In this document: positions 1 through 7,140 of the stretch, piece by piece
Layout of the letters: the number at the start of each line of letters is the position of its first letter
How positions within the stretch are numbered: the first letter of the stretch is position 1
NCBI GenBank assembly: GCA_003158355.1
Contig: PMIV01000232.1
Span: 1 to 10,543, forward strand
DNA from: Anaerolineaceae bacterium
GTDB taxonomy: Bacteria; Chloroflexota; Anaerolineae; Anaerolineales; Anaerolineaceae
DNA: 10,543 bases
Reading direction: 5' to 3'
Notes under the pieces: model-generated
What the model was told of the DNA's origin: nothing
The model's database searches: none
What the model saw: the letters and a program-made list of their open reading frames with translations, nothing else
Translations under genes and position numbers: made by a program

Positions 1-1377
1 GTCAGCCAGGGGCCGGCTCAAACCGCATTTCAGTTGGGCATGAAGTGGGAGGGGCAAAACCGCATCGTGCACCATACGGCGCCTATCACGCTGCAAGATG
101 AACAAGGCCGCTATTACATTCTCTCCGGCGGCCCGGATAATGGAAACTATGCCAACAACACCCCGAATTATTCCACTTTACCTTCACTGGTGACCACACC
201 TGTAGTTACCGGCGGCCCATTGACTTTCAGTCTCAACTGGATCGTCATGTCGGCCGGAGGGCAGGCCAAATTTACATTCGATCCGGGCAAGGATGCCAAA
301 CTCGGTCAGGAATGGCCGATGGATGAAAATATCACTGTGGACGGGTTTGAGTTGCATTTTATCAAGGCCCGTTTGAAGGAAAGCACTCTGGGGCCGGTTA
401 CTCTGGAATTTGATCTAGAAGCGCCGCAAAATATAACGGAGGTACAGCTTTTTACGAATAGCAAATCTTTTGCCAGCGAGAGCGGCTACGATCATGAAAG
501 GGGCGTTCTGGTCAGCGGGGTGACGTTGCCTTCACTTCCGGTTCAACCGGTTGAGTTAACCATCTCTGATGTTTTATACAAGGTGACCGGTCCCTGGCAA
601 ATAACCTGGCAGCCGCAGCAGACCGATTTTTCGGCGGTTCCTACGGCAACGCCGGCACCTTTCCGCACGGCTGACCCGGCGCCAACGCCCATGCCTGACC
701 AGCCGCTGCTTGCCGATCTGCAGGTTCTTCTAAAACAGGCTGATGCAAAAGATCCATCCGGACCCGGCTGGGTACATCAGGCGGAAGAAATTACCCAGGC
801 CCCGCTTACCGGAATATTAGACAACGGCGATGACCAGGAACAACCCCTCCAGATGCGGGTGGATACCTGGTACCGTCTAGATGAGAACGGTTACATCCAG
901 ACATCAGTTTATATCCGGAAAACTTTGGATGGGAAGTTCATTTCGGCGGACGTCAATAACGGTGTTTATTATTTTAGTCTGCCCGAAGGGCGAGGCAGTG
1001 TTGACGGTGAGGTTTATCTGGAAAAACCTTCATATAACTCGGACCTTCTTACCACGCTCAACGGATATATCAGCGAAGGAGGGACAATTCGCCGGGAGAG
1101 CAGCGTGCTCAATGGGGTTCCCTGTCAGTTGTATGAAGCTAACTTGCCATATGATCCCCCGCAAGAGTTTGCCGGGCAGGCGGCTCCAGTCCAGGCAACG
1201 GTTTATACTGCCTGTGTCGATCCGGTCAATGAGGAAGTGTTACAGATTCAAAGCTGGATGAAGTACGCCAACGGAAAATTATCCGGCAAAGATATGACCA
1301 AATTTTCCCCGCCTGAGAAGGTGGGTGTTCTTCCAGACGAGGTACAGCAGCTTCTAAACAAGATTATTATGCCGTAG
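1..1377 (+). CDS. Partial (5' end missing) extracytoplasmic sensor/anti-sigma-like protein
   Basis: The reading frame is open from base 1 to the TAG at 1375-1377 (458 residues visible), so the gene starts upstream of the window. A TTG at 34 could be read as a start, but the frame upstream of it is open and shows no better alternative. Residues about 1-205 form a beta-rich domain. Its 'FDPGKDAKLGQEW' segment (around residue 95) matches 'FDAGFDPQPGQEW' in the protein at 4000-6273, and its closing 'VTGPWQITWQP' matches 'VTWQGQWTP' there, so the two are probably paralogues. A Pro/Thr/Ala linker follows (about residues 210-235), typical of a tether outside the membrane. The C-terminal domain of about 220 residues ('GWVHQAEEI…MRVDTWYRL…') has two cysteines and I do not recognise it; a LolA/RsgI-like lipoprotein-carrier fold is only a guess. 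By analogy with the paralogue, the missing N-terminus would hold a cytoplasmic tail and one membrane helix, perhaps preceded by a sigma-factor gene. That is inference. Confidence 0.8.
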   Translation, partial: VSQGPAQTAFQLGMKWEGQNRIVHHTAPITLQDEQGRYYILSGGPDNGNYANNTPNYSTLPSLVTTPVVTGGPLTFSLNWIVMSAGGQAKFTFDPGKDAKLGQEWPMDENITVDGFELHFIKARLKESTLGPVTLEFDLEAPQNITEVQLFTNSKSFASESGYDHERGVLVSGVTLPSLPVQPVELTISDVLYKVTGPWQITWQPQQTDFSAVPTATPAPFRTADPAPTPMPDQPLLADLQVLLKQADAKDPSGPGWVHQAEEITQAPLTGILDNGDDQEQPLQMRVDTWYRLDENGYIQTSVYIRKTLDGKFISADVNNGVYYFSLPEGRGSVDGEVYLEKPSYNSDLLTTLNGYISEGGTIRRESSVLNGVPCQLYEANLPYDPPQEFAGQAAPVQATVYTACVDPVNEEVLQIQSWMKYANGKLSGKDMTKFSPPEKVGVLPDEVQQLLNKIIMP

Positions 1378-1716
1378 CGTGCAGAATTGCACTACTCATG
1401 AAAGCAGCCGGCTGGTGAAATCGCTGGGTCTTTGAAGATGGGTAATGGTCTCACTGGATGTAGAGATCCAGATCGACACAGAGGAATGCCCCGGCCAGGA
1501 TTGGGCGGATCTGATCGTCAGCTATCCGGGTCATGCACAGCGCGTTGAGATCGAGAAAATGCTGGGGGGAAAGACTTTTTATGGTAATCCCATGTGCTGG
1601 CGCAACTGGTAAGTGGGGTAAAGAGTGGCAAACGCGCCAGATTCATTGGGCTGGGGGGCCCTGCCTGCAAGATGGCATTTGGAATGGAAACTCGCGAATG
1701 CGGATATACTGATGGA
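1378..1716. other. Intergenic region with little recognisable content
   Basis: This stretch of about 340 bases lies between the stop of the first gene and the preferred start of the HTH gene. It contains a short perfect hairpin, GTGCA-GAAT-TGCAC at 1379-1392, with no T run after it, so it is not a convincing terminator. It also holds the 55-codon open frame at 1445-1612, listed separately. The HTH frame itself is open back to a GTG at 1594, so part of this stretch (1594-1716) could be coding if that start is used. I see no clear promoter. Confidence 0.5.
1445..1612 (+). pseudogene. Small 55-residue open frame, possible gene remnant
   Basis: An ATG at 1445 opens 55 codons ending at TAA 1610-1612. 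The product has protein-like composition (starts MVSLDVEIQIDTEECPGQDW, ends GNPMCWRNW, with two Cys and four Trp-rich aromatic positions near the end). The same frame continues upstream to about 1379 ('HESSRLVKSLGL') through a single in-frame TGA at 1433-1435, which suggests the 3' scrap of an older gene rather than an intact small gene. No good ribosome-binding site precedes the ATG. It overlaps the extended form of the downstream HTH frame (1594-1612) in another frame. I do not recognise the family, and it could be chance. Confidence 0.25.
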
Positions 1717-3162
1717 ATGAGCCAACGAATGGATCACAGCAAACGTGAAGAACAAGTCATTTCGCTACTGCTGGAGGGTAAAAGCAACAAGCAAATTGCC
1801 TTTGCCCTGGGCATCTCAAAGCGTACTGTGGAATTTCATCTGGGGAACATTTATGCCGGGCTGAATGTGGCCTCTCGCAGCGAAGCGATTATAAAATTAA
1901 CCAGTACTCGACCGGGGATAAGTTCAGAGGAACCGCAAGATCCTGAATTGCGGCAAACCACAGTTGAATCGGAAGCTCGATCAGTGCAGAATCAAAAGAA
2001 AAATCCTGAATTCATGAGGAGATTTCCTTTGAAAAAATATCGATTCCTGTTTACCGGCCTGGCTGTGTTATTGATTGCCGGCATATTGCTTTTAGTAACA
2101 CCGCTTCGCATTGGAATCAGAAACCAGATTGCACATTGGCTGAATCCAACGCCGTATTCCAGCTCATCGATCTCTACCAATGCCGCACCGCTTGACCAAC
2201 CAACAGCTACACTCATGCCAAGAGAGCAGATTGTTGCCGAAGAACGTCAACTGGCTGTCGAGTATGACGAGGCTGTGAAGGCAGAGATACAAAGCGGTAG
2301 TGTAGAAATCAGCACAGATCCGGGTTCGGGGAAAGAAGTTATCCATTTTACGGGTGATTCAAGCGAGAAAATAGCAAAACTTTATGATGCTTTCAGCGAG
2401 CGATTAACTTCTCTGAATAAACAGTACCAGGCGATATATCTGGCCGACATTCATCCCACACCCTTCCCCACCCAATCTTCTATTTCAAAAAACGGTGCTT
2501 ATTATCAACAACTTCTCGACCAATACCCGGCTTACGTTGACCAATTGGTTAAAGACGGCCCCACGGTCAGCGTTTACGATCCGGGCGACGGCATTTATTA
2601 CGACCGTGTCATTGGCGATGCCTATGCTAAAGGGGAGATCATGTCAGACGCGATAGAGACCTTGCATCAGGCACCGGAAATGGCAAAAGTAAACCAGGAA
2701 GCCTTTATGGCTCAGATCAGACAAACGATGGGAACACCCGATCTACAGCTCACATTTCAAAAAATCAGTTTGCTTGACAACGCCAATGGAATCAAAGCAG
2801 CCGTATTTGTGGATGATACGGGAACCACATATGCGGTGGCAATTAGCACCGGCCGCCTGGCGAACATCAATCCGGCATTGACCTCTCATGTGAATATACC
2901 AGCGATGGATGTTAAAACGATAGATGAAGTACGCCCGCTGGCACAAAAATTTGCTGCAAATTCTTGCCTGCGCTTCGCCGAATTGAAAGACAAATTGTTA
3001 TACGAAGAGAGCAGCAAGGGGGATATGTATTTCTTCCGTTGGGATTACCGGAATAAGGATTGGAGCGGTACACCCTGGGCATTGATGCCGCCTTTTCTGC
3101 AGATTGGCATGTCTGCGGATGGCAAACTGGTGACGTATACCAACACGCTTGACCTGTTTTAG
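1717..3162 (+). CDS. Membrane-anchored LuxR-type HTH regulator with ectodomain
   Basis: From the ATG at 1717 the product is 481 residues. Residues about 10-60 are a LuxR/GerE-type winged-type helix-turn-helix ('LLLEGKSNKQIAFALGISKR' then 'TVEFHLGNIYAGL'), the DNA-contact module of NarL/FixJ-type regulators. There is no receiver domain in front of it. After a polar linker, a single membrane helix lies at about 108-130 ('FLFTGLAVLLIAGILLLVTP'), preceded by a Lys/Arg cluster, so the HTH should be cytoplasmic. The remaining 350 residues should be outside: a charged helical segment (about 168-240) and a C-terminal mixed region (about 340-481) ending 'FRWDYRNKDWSG…PPFLQIGMSADGKLVTY', weakly reminiscent of PepSY/YcdB-type domains. 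The frame is open back to GTG 1594, with ATGs at 1672, 1684, 1717 and 1729. I chose 1717 because the HTH homology begins just after it, but no strong ribosome-binding site decides the start. Topology resembles ToxR/CadC-type one-component regulators; targets are unknown. Confidence 0.8.
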   Translation: MSQRMDHSKREEQVISLLLEGKSNKQIAFALGISKRTVEFHLGNIYAGLNVASRSEAIIKLTSTRPGISSEEPQDPELRQTTVESEARSVQNQKKNPEFMRRFPLKKYRFLFTGLAVLLIAGILLLVTPLRIGIRNQIAHWLNPTPYSSSSISTNAAPLDQPTATLMPREQIVAEERQLAVEYDEAVKAEIQSGSVEISTDPGSGKEVIHFTGDSSEKIAKLYDAFSERLTSLNKQYQAIYLADIHPTPFPTQSSISKNGAYYQQLLDQYPAYVDQLVKDGPTVSVYDPGDGIYYDRVIGDAYAKGEIMSDAIETLHQAPEMAKVNQEAFMAQIRQTMGTPDLQLTFQKISLLDNANGIKAAVFVDDTGTTYAVAISTGRLANINPALTSHVNIPAMDVKTIDEVRPLAQKFAANSCLRFAELKDKLLYEESSKGDMYFFRWDYRNKDWSGTPWALMPPFLQIGMSADGKLVTYTNTLDLF

Positions 3163-3431
3163 AATTCATCACCGGGGAATGTTACTTTTCTGTTCATTTT
3201 GTTATACAAGAATGGAGAATTATTTCCCCTCCGGCAGCATTGAGTCCTACATGAAGAATGAGCCTGTGACAACGGTGTATTGCAAACAAGTTTAAATCCC
3301 TTGGCCAGGGAAGGGTAATCATTGGACTGTATTCATTGTAATTGTCGATCCAGTTTGTCCCTTTCAGGCTGGACTTGCGTTTAACTTATAGAGCGCTCAA
3401 AATTAGAATACGCTGAACGAAAAGGGATTTC
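3163..3431. other. Intergenic region upstream of the sigma-factor gene
   Basis: These 269 bases separate the HTH gene from the sigma gene. The last 60 bases hold a good sigma-70-type promoter (listed separately). A short hairpin, TCCCT-TGGCC-AGGGA at 3297-3311, has no U tract and is not a convincing terminator. I see no other gene or RNA here. The length and promoter suggest that the sigma gene starts a new transcription unit. Confidence 0.5.
3381..3409 (+). promoter_or_regulatory. Candidate sigma-70 promoter of the sigma factor operon
   Basis: TTAACT (3381-3386, 4/6 to TTGACA), a 17-nt spacer and TAGAAT (3404-3409, 5/6 to TATAAT) predict a transcript start near 3416, only about 16 nt before the ATG at 3432. 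The spacer contains a perfect 8-bp palindrome, GAGCGCTC (3391-3398), placed where a repressor or activator dimer could act. This is a match by eye without statistical support. Confidence 0.4.
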
Positions 3432-3998
3432 ATGAAAAATTCAGTGACGCAAGAACAAATCGATCCACTTATAACCCAAGATCAAGAAGCTGAAAGGATC
3501 GCTGCTGCACAAAGAGACCCCCAGGCATTTGGGAACCTCTATGACCAGTATGCGCCTTCGATCTATCGCTACCTGTTGAGCCGGCTCGGTAACGTTGAAG
3601 AAGCACGCGATATTACTTCGCAGACTTTTCTCAAAGCAGTTGAGATATTTCCACAGTACAGGCATCGAGGCTATTTCTCGGCCTGGCTCTTTTCGATTGC
3701 CAGAAGCAAGTATGTGAATCATTTGCGCAAAAACAAACGCGGGGTGGAAGCAATCAACGAAGAGCAGCCTGATCCGCGGCCGGACCCGTTGAGCGAATTG
3801 GTCGATTCAGAACAGATGACAGATCTGGCAAAAAGAATCCGGACACTGGCGCCGGACGAACAAGAACTGCTGCGTCTGCGTTTTGTGGCCGATCTTTCGT
3901 TTGCCGAAATGTCTGAACTGCTCAGGATGAGCGAAGGGGCTATTAAAAAGAGAATTTACCGCTTGTTGGCCCGGCTGCAAAGCCAGTTGGAGGCTTGA
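3432..3998 (+). CDS. ECF-type RNA polymerase sigma factor (sigma-70 family)
   Basis: This 188-residue protein has the two domains of extracytoplasmic-function sigma factors and nothing else. Region 2 is at about residues 30-102: 'FGNLYDQYAPSIYRYLLSRL', then 'EEARDITSQTFLKA' (core-polymerase binding) and 'YFSAWLFSIARSKYVNHLRK' (-10 recognition helix). Region 4 is at about 132-183: 'LAPDEQELLRLRFVADLSFA' and 'MSELLRMSEGAIKKRIYRLL', the -35 helix-turn-helix. Length is normal for the class. The ATG is preceded by AAGGGA 4 nt upstream. The stop at 3996-3998 lies one base before the ATG of the membrane protein gene, so the two are almost certainly co-transcribed and translationally coupled. Known biology of this arrangement is that the membrane neighbour holds or releases the sigma factor in response to an outside signal. 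I cannot assign the ECF subgroup or regulon from sequence alone. Confidence 0.95.
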   Translation: MKNSVTQEQIDPLITQDQEAERIAAAQRDPQAFGNLYDQYAPSIYRYLLSRLGNVEEARDITSQTFLKAVEIFPQYRHRGYFSAWLFSIARSKYVNHLRKNKRGVEAINEEQPDPRPDPLSELVDSEQMTDLAKRIRTLAPDEQELLRLRFVADLSFAEMSELLRMSEGAIKKRIYRLLARLQSQLEA

Positions 3999-3999
3999 G
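3989..3999 (+). promoter_or_regulatory. Strong ribosome-binding site inside the sigma gene end
   Basis: GGAGG at 3989-3993 lies 6 nt before the ATG at 4000, inside the last codons of the sigma gene. It fixes the start of the membrane protein and supports coupled translation of the pair. Confidence 0.75.
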
Positions 4000-6273
4000 A
4001 TGGAATCGAATCAAATGAACTTCGCAGCACTTGAACAAGAAATCCGTACCGCAATGGTTGTTGCGGATAACGAAAAAGGATTTATCAGCGATTTACGCCG
4101 GCAGGTAATGGCCCATCTGGCTGAGGAGAATTCTAAAAAATCTTCGCAAAATCATCGTTCTTTTCTGCGCTTACATCCGGGCTGGACGATTGCCCTTGCG
4201 ATCCTGGCTATTGTAATTATCAGTACCCTGGCAATTGGCCCACAGCGTGTTTATGCTGAATTTGCCAAATTGTTTGGGTACATTCCCGGCGCTGGCATCG
4301 TGGATCAGAGTAAGCCCATACGCGTGCTGGCCGAACCCGTCAGCGTGACCCGTGACGGCATCACCATTACAGTCACCTCAGCCACCCTGACGGCGGATCG
4401 AACCCAGATTCAGTACCGTATCTTTGGCGTTCCCGGTTCCGCTTACCCGGATCGGGAGGACGTGGTTGGCTGCATGCCGCAGGAATACTTGCAGCTCGCA
4501 GATGGAACCCGGCTGAACCAGATCAACGGCGGTTATGAACCAGTACCAGCGGACGTGAACGAAGCTGTCTTTGTCTTGCCTTGCATTGTGAATACCCTAC
4601 CAGGGAAAACTCCGGAGAATTGGGAATTGCCGCTGCGTTTCGTAGCGGCTCCCCCCAACCTTACCGTGATGCCGGTGATTGAGCTCACGCCTTCGCAGCA
4701 AAGCAGCCAGACTCAGAACGCAGCAGAGCATCAGGCAATTAAAGTTAATACTGAAATTGAGACCAGCGATGGTTATATCCTGATCGGCCAGTTTTTGCCA
4801 CAAACAGCAACCGGGGAATCATTCCAACAGACCGGTATGATGAAAATCAGCGACGCTACCGGAAAAAATGTTCCCTATACTCTCCCTCAAGATGTCAATG
4901 AGAACGTCAACCAGAGTTCAGCCGGAGTGCCTGGAGCAGGATGGGATGTGCAATTCAAAGCAGCCGGGCTAGTTTATCCTCTTAAAATCAGTATTCCGGG
5001 GTATTACCTGCAGCAAGAAGACAGCAATTCCAAAGCAGAACTGACTTTCGATGCTGGCTTCGACCCGCAACCAGGCCAGGAATGGAATCTTAATCAGAAA
5101 TTTCAACTAAATGGGCACAATCTGACCCTGGCTTCGATCACAGCCGACTCGCGTAACGGTTACTCATTTTTCTTTACCGTTGATCCGGAAGTATATGGTG
5201 CCGGCGTAGAAATTGTTGGCTATACCGCCAACGGAAGTGGTGGTGGAGGCAGCGGCGGGTTAACCGATGGCAAATTCAACCGTAGTGTTAGTTATTCTAC
5301 CCTTCCGAAGGGAGTACTCAAGATCTTCGTTTCCAATCTCACCCTCATCGGTGATCCGGTGACCTGGCAAGGGCAGTGGACGCCTGCCACAATCCGCACC
5401 GATCTCCCGGCTGACCCAACGCCTCAAGCTGGCGTGTGCCTGACAGCAGATTCCTTTGCACAACTGCAAATGGCTCCGGCCAATTTGATCAAAGGAAAGA
5501 TCTTGGTGAATGAAGCTTTGGATGATCAAAACCACTGGGGCCTGGTTCTTTATAATCTGGATGGCAGCGGCAAGCAGGTGCTAGCTAAAGATGAGAATTG
5601 GGGGACTCTCAGCCCGGATGGCAGCCAGATATCGTACCCGGGTGATGACGGTTTTCATGTGATAAATCTGGCCACGCAGACAGAAAAGGTTTTAACTGGT
5701 TTAGAAGGATTCGATCTGAACTGGTCACCGGATGGGAAACAAATTGCTTACACCGGCTCAAGCGGCAATGCCATAGACAGCGTGTTTGTCGTCAATTCAG
5801 ACGGAACTCACATGAGCCAGGTGTCCGAACCAAACTATGAATCGATCGTCGGTTGGTCGCCGGATAGCACCAAACTCTACTTCGTTGTCCCGTACACGGG
5901 CGGGGCCGGCTGGAAAGTTTTCTCGTATTCCCCGACCAGTGCCTCAACACAGGAACTGTTCACAATTGACAATGGTTCTTATAAAGCCCTCAATGCAGCA
6001 CTTTCGCCGGATGGTCAATGGATCGCTTATCGCAGTCAGCAATTGAACAATCTATATCTGGTACACCCCGATGGCAGCGATATGCACCTTATCCTTGATA
6101 GCCCTGCTCAAGGAATTGGCAATCTTGAATGGAGCCAATCCGGCTGGCTCATGGTGAATTTATTAGTGGATTTCAATAATGACACAACCATGATTATGGT
6201 CAACCCGAAAGACTGCCAGTCCTACCTGCTGCCAGGACTAAATGGTCAGATCGAAGGGCTATACCTCCCATAA
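4000..6273 (+). CDS. Single-pass membrane putative anti-sigma protein with PD40 beta-propeller
   Basis: The product is 757 residues. Residues 1-60 form a polar cytoplasmic tail with no Cys and no HxxxCxxC zinc anti-sigma motif. Residues 61-80 are one membrane helix ('WTIALAILAIVIISTLAIG'). The ectodomain begins 'FGYIPGAGIVD' at 91-101 and continues 'VTRDGITITVTSATLTADRT', a pattern I associate with DUF4179-like proteins beside ECF sigma genes. A second beta domain (about 245-465) includes 'FDAGFDPQPGQEW' and a natural flexible run, 'NGSGGGGSGG', at 411-420. Residues about 495-757 hold five PD40/TolB-type repeats with SPDG-like cores near 538, 576, 620, 669 and 711, i.e. a partial or complete beta-propeller. 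The gene follows the sigma gene by 1 nt. Proposed role: membrane partner that senses an envelope or extracellular ligand and controls the sigma factor. The role is inferred from context; direct sigma binding cannot be seen. The overall plan resembles RsgI-type proteins, but with a propeller as the sensor. Confidence 0.85.
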   Translation: MESNQMNFAALEQEIRTAMVVADNEKGFISDLRRQVMAHLAEENSKKSSQNHRSFLRLHPGWTIALAILAIVIISTLAIGPQRVYAEFAKLFGYIPGAGIVDQSKPIRVLAEPVSVTRDGITITVTSATLTADRTQIQYRIFGVPGSAYPDREDVVGCMPQEYLQLADGTRLNQINGGYEPVPADVNEAVFVLPCIVNTLPGKTPENWELPLRFVAAPPNLTVMPVIELTPSQQSSQTQNAAEHQAIKVNTEIETSDGYILIGQFLPQTATGESFQQTGMMKISDATGKNVPYTLPQDVNENVNQSSAGVPGAGWDVQFKAAGLVYPLKISIPGYYLQQEDSNSKAELTFDAGFDPQPGQEWNLNQKFQLNGHNLTLASITADSRNGYSFFFTVDPEVYGAGVEIVGYTANGSGGGGSGGLTDGKFNRSVSYSTLPKGVLKIFVSNLTLIGDPVTWQGQWTPATIRTDLPADPTPQAGVCLTADSFAQLQMAPANLIKGKILVNEALDDQNHWGLVLYNLDGSGKQVLAKDENWGTLSPDGSQISYPGDDGFHVINLATQTEKVLTGLEGFDLNWSPDGKQIAYTGSSGNAIDSVFVVNSDGTHMSQVSEPNYESIVGWSPDSTKLYFVVPYTGGAGWKVFSYSPTSASTQELFTIDNGSYKALNAALSPDGQWIAYRSQQLNNLYLVHPDGSDMHLILDSPAQGIGNLEWSQSGWLMVNLLVDFNNDTTMIMVNPKDCQSYLLPGLNGQIEGLYLP

Positions 6274-6301
6274 AGGATCAGGAAGATCAAATTTTATCGA
6301 T

Positions 6302-6343
6302 ACCTTCCGGAAGGTCATGTAAATAGTCGATTTTTCGGAAGGT
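6302..6343 (+). repeat. Palindrome ACCTTCCGGAAGGT plus a further CGGAAGGT copy
   Basis: A perfect 14-bp palindrome occupies 6302-6315. Its right half, CGGAAGGT (6308-6315), is repeated directly at 6336-6343, 28 bases (nearly three helical turns) downstream. The left half can pair with either copy, so alternative hairpins are possible. It lies between the putative anti-sigma gene and the lipoprotein gene, 18 nt before the latter's TTG start. It could be an operator or an RNA switch-like element; there is no T run of terminator type directly after the palindrome. Confidence 0.45.
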
Positions 6344-6360
6344 GAGAGATCGGGGAACCA

Positions 6361-7112
6361 TTGTTTCGACGAATCATTTGTAAAAGTCTGCTGCTTATAC
6401 TTTTTTGCCTCACTGCCTGTTCGACAGTAACTGTGACGCCCGCTTTGTCCCCAGCGATTGTTGCAACTCCGACAAACACGGAAATTCCTGCGACGGTTAC
6501 CCTCGCAGCGCTACAAACATCAACTGTGGCAGCAACCGCGGACAGTCAGGCGCCTCTCTCTGGGGAAGCAAATGCCGTTCCTGCAAACACGGCTGATTCC
6601 GGTACGGTCAACAGCGCATCCGTGACCGTGCACCAATTCACCTATGACGAAGAGAGTGCCAGGGTCAGTTATTGTTTTGCGATAACCGGACTGACCGATT
6701 GGAAATCCTTGCGGGCGTATAGTTCCTGGCCGACGGCTCCCAAGCTGCTGATAGATCAGGTTCCGGCCCCATTTTTGGCAGGCGGGAGTGATTATTCCAA
6801 CGGCAATGGCTGCGCGTATATGCAATATCGAGTTGGCACTCATGAGATCAAGCAGGCTCAACAGGTAACATTTGTTATCGATTCATTACGCATGGATTTA
6901 CCTCCCGGTGACCCTGACGTTGCCTGTCAGAAGGTACGGCTCAGACTCATTGCACAATACCCGGCCTGGATTTTAAATGCCATTTTAGCATGGCAGGGGC
7001 TTACACTGATTTGCAGCCGCCAGTCGGTATGACCAATGGCCAGGCTAATAAGATCATCATGGATGCTATTCAGGGGGCTATTTATGGTCCCTGGGTTGTA
7101 AGGTTAAAGTAG
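6361..7112 (+). pseudogene. Lipoprotein with anti-sigma-like ectodomain, frameshifted near 6960
   Basis: The TTG at 6361 is the only sensible start: an in-frame TGA lies at 6343-6345 and GGGGA (6352-6356) precedes it. The product begins with a lipoprotein signal, 'FRRIICKSLLLILFCLTAC', with the lipidated Cys at residue 20, then a Thr/Ala/Pro tether to about residue 80. A beta-rich domain follows whose 'ASVTVHQFTYDEESARVSYC' aligns with 'ITITVTSATLTADRTQIQYR' in the protein at 4000-6273. As sequenced, the frame ends at 7032 (223 residues) with an unrelated tail after Tyr200. From 6960 another frame continues naturally, 'PGLDFKCHFSMAG…', through 'KIIMDAIQGAIYGPWVVRLK' to TAG 7110-7112. The 'GPW' ending matches the closing strand of the other paralogue ('VTGPWQITW'). 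Adding one C to the CCC at 6960-6962 restores a 250-residue protein. It is either a recent pseudogene or a sequencing error in a homopolymer. It lies 87 bp after the putative anti-sigma gene, possibly in the same operon. Confidence 0.75.
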
Positions 7113-7140
7113 ATCATACAGTAAAACGATTACTGCGAAT

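Noticed and set aside
881..1261. Open frame of 126 codons on the plus strand inside the first gene
   Set aside because: It lies wholly inside the 1-1377 frame, has no family features and a basic, low-quality composition; it is a shadow.
1379..1392. Hairpin GTGCA-GAAT-TGCAC after the first gene as a terminator
   Set aside because: The stem is only five pairs and there is no T run after it.
1992..2346. Two minus-strand open frames opposite the HTH regulator
   Set aside because: They lie antisense to the linker and ectodomain coding sequence, with no ribosome-binding site or recognisable domain.
2743..3172. Minus-strand open frames opposite the end of the HTH regulator gene
   Set aside because: Antisense shadows; composition rich in Cys/Arg/His is typical of reversed coding sequence.
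3297..3311. Hairpin TCCCT-TGGCC-AGGGA as a terminator of the HTH gene
   Set aside because: It has no T tract, a short stem and a position 135 nt after the stop.
3441..3722. Minus-strand open frame opposite the sigma factor
   Set aside because: The plus-strand frame has clear sigma region 2 homology; the antisense frame has none.
6520..6861. Minus-strand open frame of 113 codons opposite the lipoprotein gene
   Set aside because: The plus-strand frame has a lipoprotein signal and domain similarity; the antisense frame has no support.
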